A stretch of 64,000 nt of DNA from JAOSJL01 sp963704035 (GCA_963704035.1 CAVPGR010000002.1:1178001-1242000), one strand, 5' to 3'. Numbered from the stretch's first letter, positions 36,099 to 45,358 are shown. Translations and numbers: made by a program. The notes: generated by a model from the letters alone, not told the origin.

Positions 36099-37427
36099 TC
36101 ATCGGATCGAAGCTCGCGTCACTCCGTTGACGGCGAACTCGGCGAAGCGACCCAGATCTTCGGGCGCGAGCCGGGCACGCACCGTCGTGGCGCCATCGTC
36201 ATGGGTCGCCAGCAGCACCTCGCCCGAGCGGTGCAATGCCGCCATCACGTCGCCACGCTCGAAGGGAACGCGCAGCTCGAGAACCTGATGGCGTGCACGC
36301 AGCATCGACGTGATCCGCGCCGTGAGCTCCGCGATACCCGCACCCGTGACGGCCGACACCGCGCACGCCGACTCGGCGTGCACGATCTCCGTCACAGACC
36401 TGGGATCGGCGATGTCGGTCTTGTTGACGATGACGAGCTCGGGGACCTCGTCGGCTTGGATCTCGGCCAACACTTCTCGGACCGCGGCGATCTGAGCAGT
36501 CGCGTCGGGGGCCGAACCGTCAACGACGTGGACGAGGAGGTCGGCTTCGGCGACCTCCTCGAGCGTCGAGCGGAAGGCCTCCACCAACTGATGGGGCAGC
36601 TTTTGGACGAACCCCACCGTGTCGGAGAGAACGATGGTCTCGCCGCCGGGAGCGACGAATCGGCGGGTGGAAGGATCCAGGGTCGAGAAGAGCTGGTCCG
36701 CGACGAGGGCTTCTGACCCGGTCAGGCGGTTCAGCAAGGTGGACTTGCCGGCGTTCGTATAGCCCACGAGTGCTACCGCGGGTATGGCGTTGCGACGCCG
36801 GGCCCTCCGTTGCGTCGCCCGGGTCCTCCCCAGCCTGGTGAGATCTCCTTCGAGGTGGGAGACACGGCGCAGGATCCGTCGACGGTCGGTTTCGAGCTTG
36901 GTCTCACCCGGACCACGGGTGCCGATTCCCGCACCCAGTCGGCTGAGCTCGACCCCCCGACCGCGCAGTCGTGGCAGGCGGTACCGGAGCTGAGCGAGCT
37001 CAACTTGGACCATGCCCTCCTGACTGGAGGCGTGCTGGGCGAAGATGTCGAGGATCAGCGCGACCCGGTCGACCACGTCGACAGCGCAGGCCTTTTCCAG
37101 ATTCACCTGTTGTGCGGGCGACAGCTCGTCGTCGACGATGACGAGATCGATGTCGTCGGCAGCACAGCGGGTTGCCAACTCGGCCATCTTCCCCGAACCG
37201 ACGTAGCTCGCCACGTCGGGCGTGTCCCGACGCTGCAGCACGGAGCCGACCGGTTCGGCACCCGCCGTGGTCGCGAGGAGCGCCAGCTCGTCGAGGGATC
37301 GCTCCGCCACCACCACGTCGCGCTCGGAAGCGACCGCCACGAGAAGCGCTCGCTGTTCGACGACATCGAGGTCGGTTTCGGTGGCGGTGAGGCGGCGGCG
37401 GCCGCGGTCCTGGTGGGAGCGGCTCAT
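36099..37427 (-). CDS. hflX: GTPase HflX
   Basis: Ribosome-associated GTPase that splits or rescues stalled 70S ribosomes under stress. The 442-residue protein has the N-terminal HflX domain (PDVASYVGSGKMAELA, DDELSPAQQVNLEKA, RLPRLRGRGVELSRLGAGIG, TRGPGETKLETDRR) and the G domain with G1 GYTNAGKST, G3 DTVGF and G4 NKTD. ATG 37427 (MSRSHQDRGRRR) is favoured over longer starts because it overlaps the dapF stop by four bases. It lies within the mia/dap operon. Confidence 0.95.
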   Translation of the reverse strand: MSRSHQDRGRRRLTATETDLDVVEQRALLVAVASERDVVVAERSLDELALLATTAGAEPVGSVLQRRDTPDVASYVGSGKMAELATRCAADDIDLVIVDDELSPAQQVNLEKACAVDVVDRVALILDIFAQHASSQEGMVQVELAQLRYRLPRLRGRGVELSRLGAGIGTRGPGETKLETDRRRILRRVSHLEGDLTRLGRTRATQRRARRRNAIPAVALVGYTNAGKSTLLNRLTGSEALVADQLFSTLDPSTRRFVAPGGETIVLSDTVGFVQKLPHQLVEAFRSTLEEVAEADLLVHVVDGSAPDATAQIAAVREVLAEIQADEVPELVIVNKTDIADPRSVTEIVHAESACAVSAVTGAGIAELTARITSMLRARHQVLELRVPFERGDVMAALHRSGEVLLATHDDGATTVRARLAPEDLGRFAEFAVNGVTRASIR

Positions 37428-38275
37428 CGCGGTGCGATCGTGTCGGGATCCACCGTCACGTCGAAGACATGACGCACGGGTCCACCGAGGCGGATGGTGT
37501 CGTCGACGCTGACACGCAGCGTGCCGCCCCGCACCACGACGTCGAGCTCGGCATCGGTGAGCCCGCGTCGATGGGTGACCGCCGCGGCGGCACAGGCACC
37601 CGTCCCGCACGACAGGGTCTCCCCCACACCACGTTCGAAGACGCGCATCCGCAGCGCCCGGCGGTCGGTGATCGACACGAACTCGACGTTCGCGCCCCCC
37701 GGAAACCGGGGATCGGTCGAGAGCCGCGGGCCGTGGCTCTCGACGCGGGCGGCGTCGGGGTCGTCGACGAGGAGAACCCAGTGGGGATTGCCCAACCCCA
37801 CGGCGTCACCGCCGTACTCGGTGCCGTGGAAGGTCGCCGTCAATCCGAACGGCGAACGCCCCGAGACCGGGATCGCTCCCGGAACGAACGTGGCGGGACC
37901 CATGTCGACCGTGGCGCCGATGACTGCACCGCTTCCGTCGCGTTCCAGTTCGACGGTCCGGCGGCCGCCACCGGTGTCGACGATGAGCTCGTCGCCGCGG
38001 ACCAGACCCTCACGGTCGGCAACCCACGCGAGGGTCCGCATGCCGTTGCCGCTCATTTCGGCGACACCCCCGTCGGCGTTGCGCAGGACCATGGCGGCAT
38101 CCGCTCCGTCGTCGCCATCGACCAGAGCGATGAAGCCGTCGGCGCCGACACCGCGGTGACGATCGCAGAGGCGCTCCACATCGGCCGCGTCGGGACGCCA
38201 ACCGTCGCCGAGTGCGACGAGCACCAGGAAGTCGTTTCCGGTGGCGTGGAGCTTGGACAACTGCAGAGGTGTCAT
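37424..38275 (-). CDS. dapF: Diaminopimelate epimerase
   Basis: Converts LL- to meso-diaminopimelate for lysine and peptidoglycan. The 283-residue protein shows HATGNDFLVL at the start, LRNADGGVAEMSGNGMR, FGLTATFHG and the C-terminal GETLSCGTGACAAA (Cys223). The classic enzyme uses two cysteines; the first, normally in E(M)CGNG, is Ser75 here (codon AGC). Either the position is truly Ser, as I believe may occur in some actinobacterial relatives, or it is a base error. ATG 38275 overlaps the miaA stop. Family membership is secure; activity needs the Ser to be explained. Confidence 0.9.
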   Translation of the reverse strand: MTPLQLSKLHATGNDFLVLVALGDGWRPDAADVERLCDRHRGVGADGFIALVDGDDGADAAMVLRNADGGVAEMSGNGMRTLAWVADREGLVRGDELIVDTGGGRRTVELERDGSGAVIGATVDMGPATFVPGAIPVSGRSPFGLTATFHGTEYGGDAVGLGNPHWVLLVDDPDAARVESHGPRLSTDPRFPGGANVEFVSITDRRALRMRVFERGVGETLSCGTGACAAAAVTHRRGLTDAELDVVVRGGTLRVSVDDTIRLGGPVRHVFDVTVDPDTIAPR

Positions 38276-39210
38276 TCCTTCCAGGCTGCCAGGAGTGCGG
38301 GGGCCAGCGCCTGCGGATTGTCGGATGTCCCCCACCAGGTCACTCGGGGGTCACGGCGGAACCACATGCGTTGGCGACGGGCGAAGGAGCGTGTGCGCCG
38401 GGCGATCGTGTCGAAGACGGAGTCACTCGGAACATCGCCGGCTTCGAGTGCTACCGCTATGTCGGCGTAGCCGATCGCCTGCGCGGCAGTGTGGCCGAGA
38501 CCGCCCGGCGCGGCGAGGAGTTCGCGTACCTCGTCGACGAAGCCGGCCTCGCGCATCACCCGCACCCTTTCGTCGATGCGCCGGGCGAGGAACCGACGAG
38601 GCAACCAGATGCCGGCGATGCGCACCGGGAACACGCTCGGACCGAAGCGCGAGACGCCCGGCCCGTACGAGGAGAACGGTCGGCCAGTGGAAAGGGTCAC
38701 CTCGAGCGCCCGAACGATCCGTCGCCGGTTGCGTTCATCGATCCGCGAGGCGGCGAGGGGGTCGAGATCCGCGAGTCGCGCGTACGCACGGCCGAGCCCT
38801 CCCGGTTCGGCCGTCTCTGCTTCGAGACGGGCACGCAGTTCGAGGTCCTCGCCGGGGAACTGCAGGTCATCGATCACGGCCTGCACGTAGAGGCCGGTAC
38901 CGCCGACCAGAAGCGCTCGGTGGCCCCTGGCTTCGATGTCGGAAACGGCCGACCGTGCAGCGTCGCGGAAGCACACGACCGACCAGGCTTCGTCGGGATC
39001 GGCGACGTCGAGGAGATGGTGCGTGATCCGTGTGCGCTGCGCAGCGCCCGGTTTGTCGGTCCCGATGTCCATGCCGCGGTAGATCTGCATCGAGTCCATG
39101 GAGACGATCTCGACGTCACCGAGAGTCTCGGCGATCTCCATGGCGAGAGACGACTTCCCCGACGCCGTGGGACCGACCAGAGCCAGATGGGTCCGCGGCT
39201 CCCCTGTCAC
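38272..39210 (-). CDS. miaA: tRNA dimethylallyltransferase
   Basis: Adds a dimethylallyl group to A37 of tRNAs reading UNN codons; MiaB then methylthiolates it. The 312-residue protein has Walker A GPTASGKSS, DSMQIYRGMDIGTDKP, THHLLDVADPDE, LVGGTGLYVQAVIDDL and ...AIGYADIA. The start is GTG 39210, 22 bases after the miaB stop. The dapF start overlaps its stop. The frame is clean. Confidence 0.96.
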   Translation of the reverse strand: MTGEPRTHLALVGPTASGKSSLAMEIAETLGDVEIVSMDSMQIYRGMDIGTDKPGAAQRTRITHHLLDVADPDEAWSVVCFRDAARSAVSDIEARGHRALLVGGTGLYVQAVIDDLQFPGEDLELRARLEAETAEPGGLGRAYARLADLDPLAASRIDERNRRRIVRALEVTLSTGRPFSSYGPGVSRFGPSVFPVRIAGIWLPRRFLARRIDERVRVMREAGFVDEVRELLAAPGGLGHTAAQAIGYADIAVALEAGDVPSDSVFDTIARRTRSFARRQRMWFRRDPRVTWWGTSDNPQALAPALLAAWKE

Positions 39211-39232
39211 GCCCGCGCCGCCCGCGTCGGGA

Positions 39233-40639
39233 TCACCCGGCCACGACAGGTATCAGCCGTCGTCGCGCGGCATCGGGGCCCGCGCGGCCGTCACGTCGCC
39301 GTTCATCGCCGGCTACGACCGTTCCTCGCAGCCAGTGCGACGCCGCGTGCTCGATCCGAACATCGAGATAGTCGCCGGTGGCGAGATCGGACACGTCAGC
39401 CGCACGGAAATGGACGAGCTTGTTCTGTCGTGTACGCCCGCTCCACATCTCCGGGTCCTTCTTGGACGAACCCTCGACGAGGATCTCTTCCACACCCCCG
39501 ACCCGCTCCGCGTGCAACGCGCTCCCGTGACGCTCCAGGACCGCCGTGAGCCTTTCCATGCGCTCCCCGGCGACCTCTGCAGGAACGAAGTCGTCGGTGA
39601 GTTCGGCCGCCTCGGTACCGGGCCGTGGCGAGAAAACGAACGTGAACGCGGCGTCGAAGCGAGCCTCGTCGACGACGGCGAGAGTCCGTGCAAAGTCGTC
39701 CTCGGTCTCACCGGGGAAGCCCACGATGATGTCGGTCGTGACGGCGAGATCGTGGATTCCGGCGCGAGCCGAAGCCAGGCGTTCGAGGTAGCGCTGTGCG
39801 GTGTAGCCGCGGTGCATCTTCGCCAGGATTCGGTCGCTGCCCGACTGGAGCGGAAGGTGCAGGTGTTCGCACACGGTGTCGCAGTCAACCATCGCCTCGA
39901 TCGTGTCGGCGCGCAGGTCCTTCGGATGCGGCGAGGTGAAGCGGACTCGCCGGATCTGCGGTACGGCGTCGACCGCCCGCAGGAGGTCGGCGAATCGCGG
40001 CGAATACCGGCCGGCGCCGAGGTCGCGACCGTAGGAGTTGACGTTCTGGCCCAGAAGCGTCACCTCGCTGACGCCGTCGGCTGCGAGCACCTCGACCTCG
40101 TGGACGATGTCGCCCATCCGTCGGCTGACCTCCCGACCGCGCACCGACGGGACGATGCAGAACGCACAGTTGTTGTCACAGCCGATCTGGATGGTGACCC
40201 AGGCGGAGTGGATCGTTTCGCGCCGGGCCGGCAACGCCGAGGGATACGCCTCGTGCTCCTCGAGGATCTCGATCAGTGGACCCTCCGAGCGGGACCGCTC
40301 CAGCAAGAGCGGCGCGCTCGCCAGATTGTGGGTGCCGAAGACCACATCGACGTGACCGGCACGCTCGAGGATCGTCTCGCGGTCCTTCTGCGCGAGGCAG
40401 CCGCCGACGGCGATCTGGAGGTCGGGCCGCTTCTCCTTGAGGACCTTCAGGCGGCCGAGCCTGCCGTAGAGCTTGTTGTCGGCGTTCTCCCGGATGCAGC
40501 AGGTGTTGAGCACGACGACGTCGGCATCGTCCACCGAGTCGGTGTGCTCGAGACCTGCCTCTCCGAGCAGACCCGCGAGCCGTTCCGAGTCGTGCTCGTT
40601 CATCTGGCAGCCGAACGTCTCGACGTGGTAGCGGCGCAT
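39233..40639 (-). CDS. miaB: tRNA-2-methylthio-N6-dimethylallyladenosine synthase
   Basis: Radical SAM methylthiotransferase acting on i6A37 of tRNA. The 468-residue protein has an N-terminal UPF0004 domain with cluster cysteines (TFGCQMN, NTCCIREN, GGCLAQ), the radical SAM motif GCDNNCAFCIVPSVRGRE, and a C-terminal TRAM domain (VEEILVEGSSKKDPEMWSGRT...). It starts at ATG 40639 and heads the seven-gene operon ending in dapE. A strong hairpin at 40664-40689 separates it from the upstream metalloprotease gene. Confidence 0.96.
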   Translation of the reverse strand: MRRYHVETFGCQMNEHDSERLAGLLGEAGLEHTDSVDDADVVVLNTCCIRENADNKLYGRLGRLKVLKEKRPDLQIAVGGCLAQKDRETILERAGHVDVVFGTHNLASAPLLLERSRSEGPLIEILEEHEAYPSALPARRETIHSAWVTIQIGCDNNCAFCIVPSVRGREVSRRMGDIVHEVEVLAADGVSEVTLLGQNVNSYGRDLGAGRYSPRFADLLRAVDAVPQIRRVRFTSPHPKDLRADTIEAMVDCDTVCEHLHLPLQSGSDRILAKMHRGYTAQRYLERLASARAGIHDLAVTTDIIVGFPGETEDDFARTLAVVDEARFDAAFTFVFSPRPGTEAAELTDDFVPAEVAGERMERLTAVLERHGSALHAERVGGVEEILVEGSSKKDPEMWSGRTRQNKLVHFRAADVSDLATGDYLDVRIEHAASHWLRGTVVAGDERRRDGRAGPDAARRRLIPVVAG

Positions 40640-40663
40640 CGTGCCGCCAGTCTACGGACGCGA

Positions 40664-40689
40664 GTGCGGCCCTCCGAGAAGGGCCGCAC
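40664..40689 (-). terminator. Perfect GC-rich hairpin after the first metzincin gene
   Basis: GTGCGGCCCT-ccgaga-AGGGCCGCAC is a perfect ten-pair stem with a six-base loop, lying between the stop of the upstream minus-strand metalloprotease gene (40717) and the miaB start (40639). The position suits a terminator for the metalloprotease gene. No T-tract is visible. Confidence 0.75.
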
Positions 40690-40716
40690 CGTCGAAACCG
40701 CTCTGGCGCCGAGGCG

Positions 40717-41487
40717 TTACGGCAGCACGTCGTGGACGATCACGATCTCGCCGTCATCGGGTGCGGCGGCCCGGGCCTGGGCATCAGGCTCCAGGCTGCC
40801 GGCGGCCATCCACTTCAGGCCGTTCTTGTCGCCGGCGCGGTAGTCGCCCGAGTGCGACCCACCGCCTGAGTGCATCGTCTGCAGCTCACCGCCGTAAAGG
40901 CTGTTGTAGTGGGCGAGGTTCAGTGCGTGGCCCAGTTCGTGCATGACCGTGGTCGAGAGCACGAGATCGGAGGCCTGAACGATGTGCTCGTCGAGAATCG
41001 CGATCCGACCGGACAGCACACGATTCCCCGAAGCCGTCGACACGCCGCCGCATCCGACGACATTCGCACCCGGGCAACCGATCGCGGCCATCTCGGCAGC
41101 CGTGACGATGCTGACCGTGATCGTTCCCGTGGGGGCCGCATCCGTGAAAGCGCCGTGAAAGAGCGAGTTGACGCCGGGGAAGTCGAGCCCGGTGTGGAAA
41201 TCGAGCTGGTATGCGGCGCCATTGAGGAGCGGATCGAGTCGCTGGCGCAGAAGCGACATCCGGAGATCCGACGGCGGGGCGTACTCGACCGACAATCCGT
41301 AGCCCTGTGCCCGCAGCCTCTGATAGCTCGCACTCATTCGGGCGAAGCCGTCACCGTCACTGGTCGGCGGGGTCGGCCCTGGCGGCCCACTCGGGATACA
41401 GGCAGACAGGAGCGCCAGCGCCGCAACGACGAGAGCGGCGAGCTTCCGCGTCGGACGAGTCCGTACGATATGCATGAACTGGCTCAT
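40717..41487 (-). CDS. Secreted metzincin-like metalloprotease lipoprotein (copy 1)
   Basis: A 256-residue exported protein. The signal peptide KLAALVVAALALLSACIPSG ends in a lipobox Cys, followed by a Pro/Ser linker. The zinc motif HELGHALNLAHYN fits HEXXHXX(G/N)XXH of metzincins with Asn at the Gly position; QTMHSGGG downstream would be the Met-turn. Shared segments with copy 2 include TVSIVTAAEM, NVVGCGGV, SGRIAILD and NGLKWMAAGSL. The substrate is unknown. It lies downstream of copy 2 on the same strand and is followed by a strong hairpin. Confidence 0.78.
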   Translation of the reverse strand: MSQFMHIVRTRPTRKLAALVVAALALLSACIPSGPPGPTPPTSDGDGFARMSASYQRLRAQGYGLSVEYAPPSDLRMSLLRQRLDPLLNGAAYQLDFHTGLDFPGVNSLFHGAFTDAAPTGTITVSIVTAAEMAAIGCPGANVVGCGGVSTASGNRVLSGRIAILDEHIVQASDLVLSTTVMHELGHALNLAHYNSLYGGELQTMHSGGGSHSGDYRAGDKNGLKWMAAGSLEPDAQARAAAPDDGEIVIVHDVLP

Positions 41488-41628
41488 TTCCTCAGACAGT
41501 GTGCGAATAACTGATTCCTAGCAACTCGTGGCGTTCAGTGCAACTCCGTGTGATAACGATGACGCGGCGCGTACGCCCCGATTCCGTCTCCTTATCCACC
41601 CATGTCCGAGCCGAGACGCGACCGGGAG

Positions 41629-42354
41629 CTACGGCGTGGCCACCGCCACGAGATGAACCGAGTCACCCTCGCGCGCCGCGGCCTGGTTCAGACTCCCCGC
41701 CGCCATGTACTTCAGGCCGTTGATGTCGCCGGTGCGATAGTTGCCGGTGTTTCCGCCACCAGTGGGATGCATCGTCTGGAGATAGCCCTCGAACGGATCG
41801 TGCTTGTGAGAGAGGTTCAGGGCATGGCCCGCCTCGTGCAGAATCGTGGTCTTGAGGTGGTAGTCGGCGGCGCCGGCGATGTAGCTGTCGAGGATCGCGA
41901 TGCGACCCGACTTTACGCGGCCCCCGCTGTACGCGGCGACGCCCCCGCACCCGATGACGTTCGCTCCCCCACAACCGTTGATGCCGGCCATCTCGTCGGC
42001 TGTCACGATCGAGACAGAGATGACGCCATCCGAGGGAACGGTCATGAAACTGCCGTTGAACGGTGCCGTGCTACGCGAAACCGGTAGACCCGTATGCCAC
42101 TGGAGGTGTGCGGAGGCGTAATCGAGATCCGACGCCACGGTGTTCCTCAGATTCGCCGGCGCCGATCCGTCGAGTTTGAACTTGTAGCCGCTGGCCCAGA
42201 GGAGATTCACCCCTCCAGTGGTCCTGTTGAATCCCACCCCGTCGGCCGTGGGCGGCACCGTCGGAACGGGTGGAACGCAGGCCGCCAGGACCACAAGGGC
42301 CGCGATGGGAATGGCGCGGTAACGTCGAACCAGACGGAGCATGGTCTTCGCCAT
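41629..42354 (-). CDS. Secreted metzincin-like metalloprotease lipoprotein (copy 2)
   Basis: A 241-residue paralogue of the neighbouring gene. Signal peptide IPIAALVVLAACVPPVP ends in a lipobox Cys; zinc motif is HEAGHALNLSHKH, with QTMHPTGGG as the likely Met-turn. NVIGCGGV, SGRIAILD and NGLKYMAAGSL match copy 1, but the N-terminal halves differ, so the duplication is old. ATG 42354 (MAKTM) follows GAGAGGA and is preferred over the longer TTG frame. A 141-base gap separates the two copies. Confidence 0.78.
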   Translation of the reverse strand: MAKTMLRLVRRYRAIPIAALVVLAACVPPVPTVPPTADGVGFNRTTGGVNLLWASGYKFKLDGSAPANLRNTVASDLDYASAHLQWHTGLPVSRSTAPFNGSFMTVPSDGVISVSIVTADEMAGINGCGGANVIGCGGVAAYSGGRVKSGRIAILDSYIAGAADYHLKTTILHEAGHALNLSHKHDPFEGYLQTMHPTGGGNTGNYRTGDINGLKYMAAGSLNQAAAREGDSVHLVAVATP

Positions 42355-42446
42355 GGGACTCGATCCTCTCAAAGGCGGCGCTATGCAGTACTTCTACACC
42401 CAAACGCCACTCCACGTAAAGTGGGAGTAAAGGACCAAAGGAACCC

Positions 42447-43169
42447 GTGGATCTCAGCGCCGGCGACCTGGCCGTCTTGGCGACGGTCGTATTCGCCGGT
42501 GGACTGGCCCAGGGCACGATCGGCATGGGTGTCGGGATCCTCGTCGCCCCGGTCCTGTCGATCGTCGAGCCCTCGGCGGTGCCCGCCACGATCATCTTCC
42601 TGGCGTTGCCGCTGACCGTCATCATGTCGATTCGCGAGCGTGCCCACATCGACGTGCGCGGTTTCTGGCTCATGACCATCGGCCGTGTGCCCGGAGTCGT
42701 CGGCGGGGTGTTGCTGGTCGTGGCCCTCTCCGGAAGCGCCATCACGATCATGTCGGGAACCGTGATTCTCGTTGCGGTGGCGCTCAGCGTCGTCAACGCC
42801 GCTCCGCGCCCGACCGACACCAACGTCTTCATCGCGGGTTCGGCGTCGGGCCTCATGGGTACAGCGGCCGGCGTGGGGGGCCCGCCCCTGGGGCTCGTCT
42901 ACCAGACCCGCGAGCCCGCGGTCGTCCGATCGACCTTGGCGATCTCGTTCATGGTCGGCACGGTCGTCTCGCTCGTCGGTCTCGGAATCGCCGGTGAGCT
43001 CGCCTGGTGGAAGCTCGAGTGGGCCGGGCTCCTTCTGGTCCCTCTCCTCGCGGGACTCGGCACGAGCTTCGTGCTCACGGCGAGGCTCCACACGCGCTGG
43101 TTCCGCCCGACCGTCCTCGCGTTCGCCGCCGTCGCGGGCATCGCCGCGGTTTTCCGAGGCCTCTCGTGA
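42447..43169 (+). CDS. TauE/SafE family sulfite exporter-like membrane protein
   Basis: A 240-residue integral membrane protein starting at GTG 42447. It has about seven to eight hydrophobic spans in two similar halves, each starting with a Gly-rich motif: FAGGLAQGTIGMGVGILVAPVL and ASGLMGTAAGVGGPPLGLVYQ. This is the TauE/SafE/YfcA (DUF81) pattern of exporters for sulfite, sulfoacetate and similar anions. The substrate cannot be assigned. It is convergent with recA, with ten bases between stops. Confidence 0.86.
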   Translation: MDLSAGDLAVLATVVFAGGLAQGTIGMGVGILVAPVLSIVEPSAVPATIIFLALPLTVIMSIRERAHIDVRGFWLMTIGRVPGVVGGVLLVVALSGSAITIMSGTVILVAVALSVVNAAPRPTDTNVFIAGSASGLMGTAAGVGGPPLGLVYQTREPAVVRSTLAISFMVGTVVSLVGLGIAGELAWWKLEWAGLLLVPLLAGLGTSFVLTARLHTRWFRPTVLAFAAVAGIAAVFRGLS

Positions 43170-43179
43170 ACGGAACCGC

Positions 43180-45358
43180 CTACTTCGAGTCGGACGCCTC
43201 GCTCGTCTCCACCTCGGCCGAGTCGCCTGACTCGGCCGCTTCCGCATCGAGGTCGACCTCGCTCTCCGCATCGGCGCCGTCGCTCTCTCTGTCGTCGTCG
43301 ATGCCGGAGGCCAGGCGGACCTTCTCGGTGATCTCCACCATCAGGTCGAGGTTCTCGGCGAGGAAGGCCTTGACCTTCTCTCGCCCCTGTCCGAGCTGCT
43401 CGCCTTCGTAGGTGAACCAGGCACCCGACTTCTTGACGATGTCGAGATCGACGGCCACGTCGAGCAAGGCGCCCTCCCGGCTGATGCCGTGCCCGTACAT
43501 GATGTCGAACTCGGCTTGGCGGAAAGGGGCGCTGCACTTGTTCTTCACGACCTTGACCCGGGTGCGGTTCCCGATCACCTCGGTGCCGTCCTTCAGACTC
43601 TCGATGCGACGGATGTCGAGCCGCACCGACGAGTAGAACTTCAGCGCCCGACCACCGGGGGTGGTCTCCGGAGAGTTGTGCACCATCGTGCCGTCGACGA
43701 AGTAGTTGTGCGTTCCCTCGACCTCCAGGTCGAAACGGTGCATCGACCGCGTGGGGGGCTTTCGATGAACGTCGACGACCGGTAGCGGCATGAGCTCGTA
43801 GCGCATGGGAGTGGTGACAGGCTCCACGGCGAACCGGCCTCGGTAACGCGGCAGCAGCTTGTAATCCATGGAGGGATGCACGAACGGCGCGATCGAGCGC
43901 GTGCAGCTTGGCCGTCTCGTCCTTGGCGAAGACGAAGACCGCCTTGCCGCCTCGCTCGATCAGCTTGGGAGCGATCCCCCACGTGTCGCGCAGGTGATCC
44001 GCCAGGCGCTGCCGGGTCGTCGGCTCCATCGCCTCGACGCAGATGTCGGAACGTCCGCTGCCGTCGCGGGTTCTCTCCTGGACGCCCTTCGCTCGGAGGG
44101 CGAACGTACCGTCGTCCATGTACCAGAGGGCGAGCGAAAGCGGCGTGAGGCGCTTGAGGTAGTCGTCGCCGAACACCTTCTTCCCGTCGACGTACACCGC
44201 ACGGCGCAACTCGGCGAGCTCGGGCAGCGGACGTACGTCGTGGAACACCACACCCCGGTCGTTCGTGGATCGGCTGGTACCGATGTTGGCGAACAGGGAG
44301 GCTTTCCAGTCGCAGTATTCCGCCTGCTTCGACCCGTGCCCGAGTCGGTAACGGGCCCCGTGCCCCGAACGGGTGGGCGAGAGAGCACCGTCGCCCATCA
44401 GGCCACCGAGGATCGCCTCCCACTGGAAGTCGGACAGGGAGTGGGGCACCGCCTGAAGCACGCGGTCGCCGACCGAGAGCTCCTGGGCTTCACGCCAACC
44501 GCCCGGTGTACGAACCAGGTGGTTCGGTGTGGCGGCGAACTGTGAGCGACCGTTGCCACCCGGCTTCGCCACGGTGATCTGGAGGAACTCGTCGGTCGGC
44601 CCGTTGTCGAACCAGTTCACGACCTTCTTCGGCACGACCGCGTCCTGCTCGGGGTCGTAGGAGAGCACCTCCACCGGCATCCGCTGGTTGACGATCTTGC
44701 CGATCTTCTCCTGCGTACCGTCGGCGAGCGTGACCCGCGTGCCGTAGGAGAAGCATCCGAACATCACACCTATCTTTTCCCGCAGTTGGTTGATGAAGAT
44801 CGCCACGGTGCGCGACTTGTTGAGGTTCGCCGTGAGCTTGCGAAGCGCCTGGCTCATGAGGCGCGCCTGGAGACCCATGTGCGAGTCGCCCATCTCCCCC
44901 TCGATCTCGGCGCGTGGCACCAGCGCGGCGACCGAGTCGATGACGATCACGTCGAGGGCGCCGGAGCGCACGAGCATGTCGACGATCTCGAGAGCCTGCT
45001 CCCCCGTGTCGGGCTGGGAGATCAGCAGGTCGTCGACGTCGACACCGATCGCCGCGGCGTAGACCGGGTCGAGCGCGTGCTCCGCGTCGACGTACGCGCA
45101 CACGCCGCCGTTGCGCTGCGCCTCGGCCACGACATGGGTGGCGAGCGTGGACTTCCCCGACGACTCCGGCCCGTAGATCTCCACCACACGACCCCGGGGT
45201 AGACCTCCGACGCCGAGTGCCATGTCGAGGGAGAGAGCACCGGTGGGGATCGACTCGACCCCCACGTGCCCGCGCTCGCCCAACCTCATGATCGAGCCCT
45301 TGCCGAACTGCTTCTCGATCTGGCCGAGTGCCATGTCGAGTGCCTTGTCGCGCTCCAT
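43180..45358 (-). CDS. recA: Recombinase RecA with intein (frameshifted inside the intein)
   Basis: Central recombinase and SOS coprotease; it forms filaments on single-stranded DNA and triggers LexA cleavage. ATG 45358 gives MERDKALDMALGQIEKQFGK, Walker A GPESSGKST (63-71), VIDSVAALVPRAE and MSQALRKLTANLNKS, then an intein after REKIGVMFG. The extein resumes SPETTPGGRALKFYSSVR and ends with a Glu/Asp/Ser-rich tail (ESDGADAESEVD...). The frame changes near 43885 inside the intein; removing one G restores KLHALIAPFVHPSMDYKLLP, as in the mycobacterial homologue. A LexA box lies about 155 bases upstream. No recX follows; the next gene is a convergent TauE exporter. Confidence 0.95.
43675..44755 (-). 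other. RecA intein of Mycobacterium leprae type, with LAGLIDADG endonuclease
   Basis: About 360 residues inserted between IGVMFG and SPETTPGG. It begins CFSYGTRVTLADGTQEKIGK and ends NYFVDGTMVHN. From memory this follows the M. leprae RecA intein almost block by block (CMNYSTRVTLADGSTEKIGK, same insertion site), and differs from the M. tuberculosis intein, which sits elsewhere in RecA. Endonuclease motifs are LGGLMGDGAL and LALWYMDDGTF. One extra base near 43885 breaks the frame. Confidence 0.93.
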
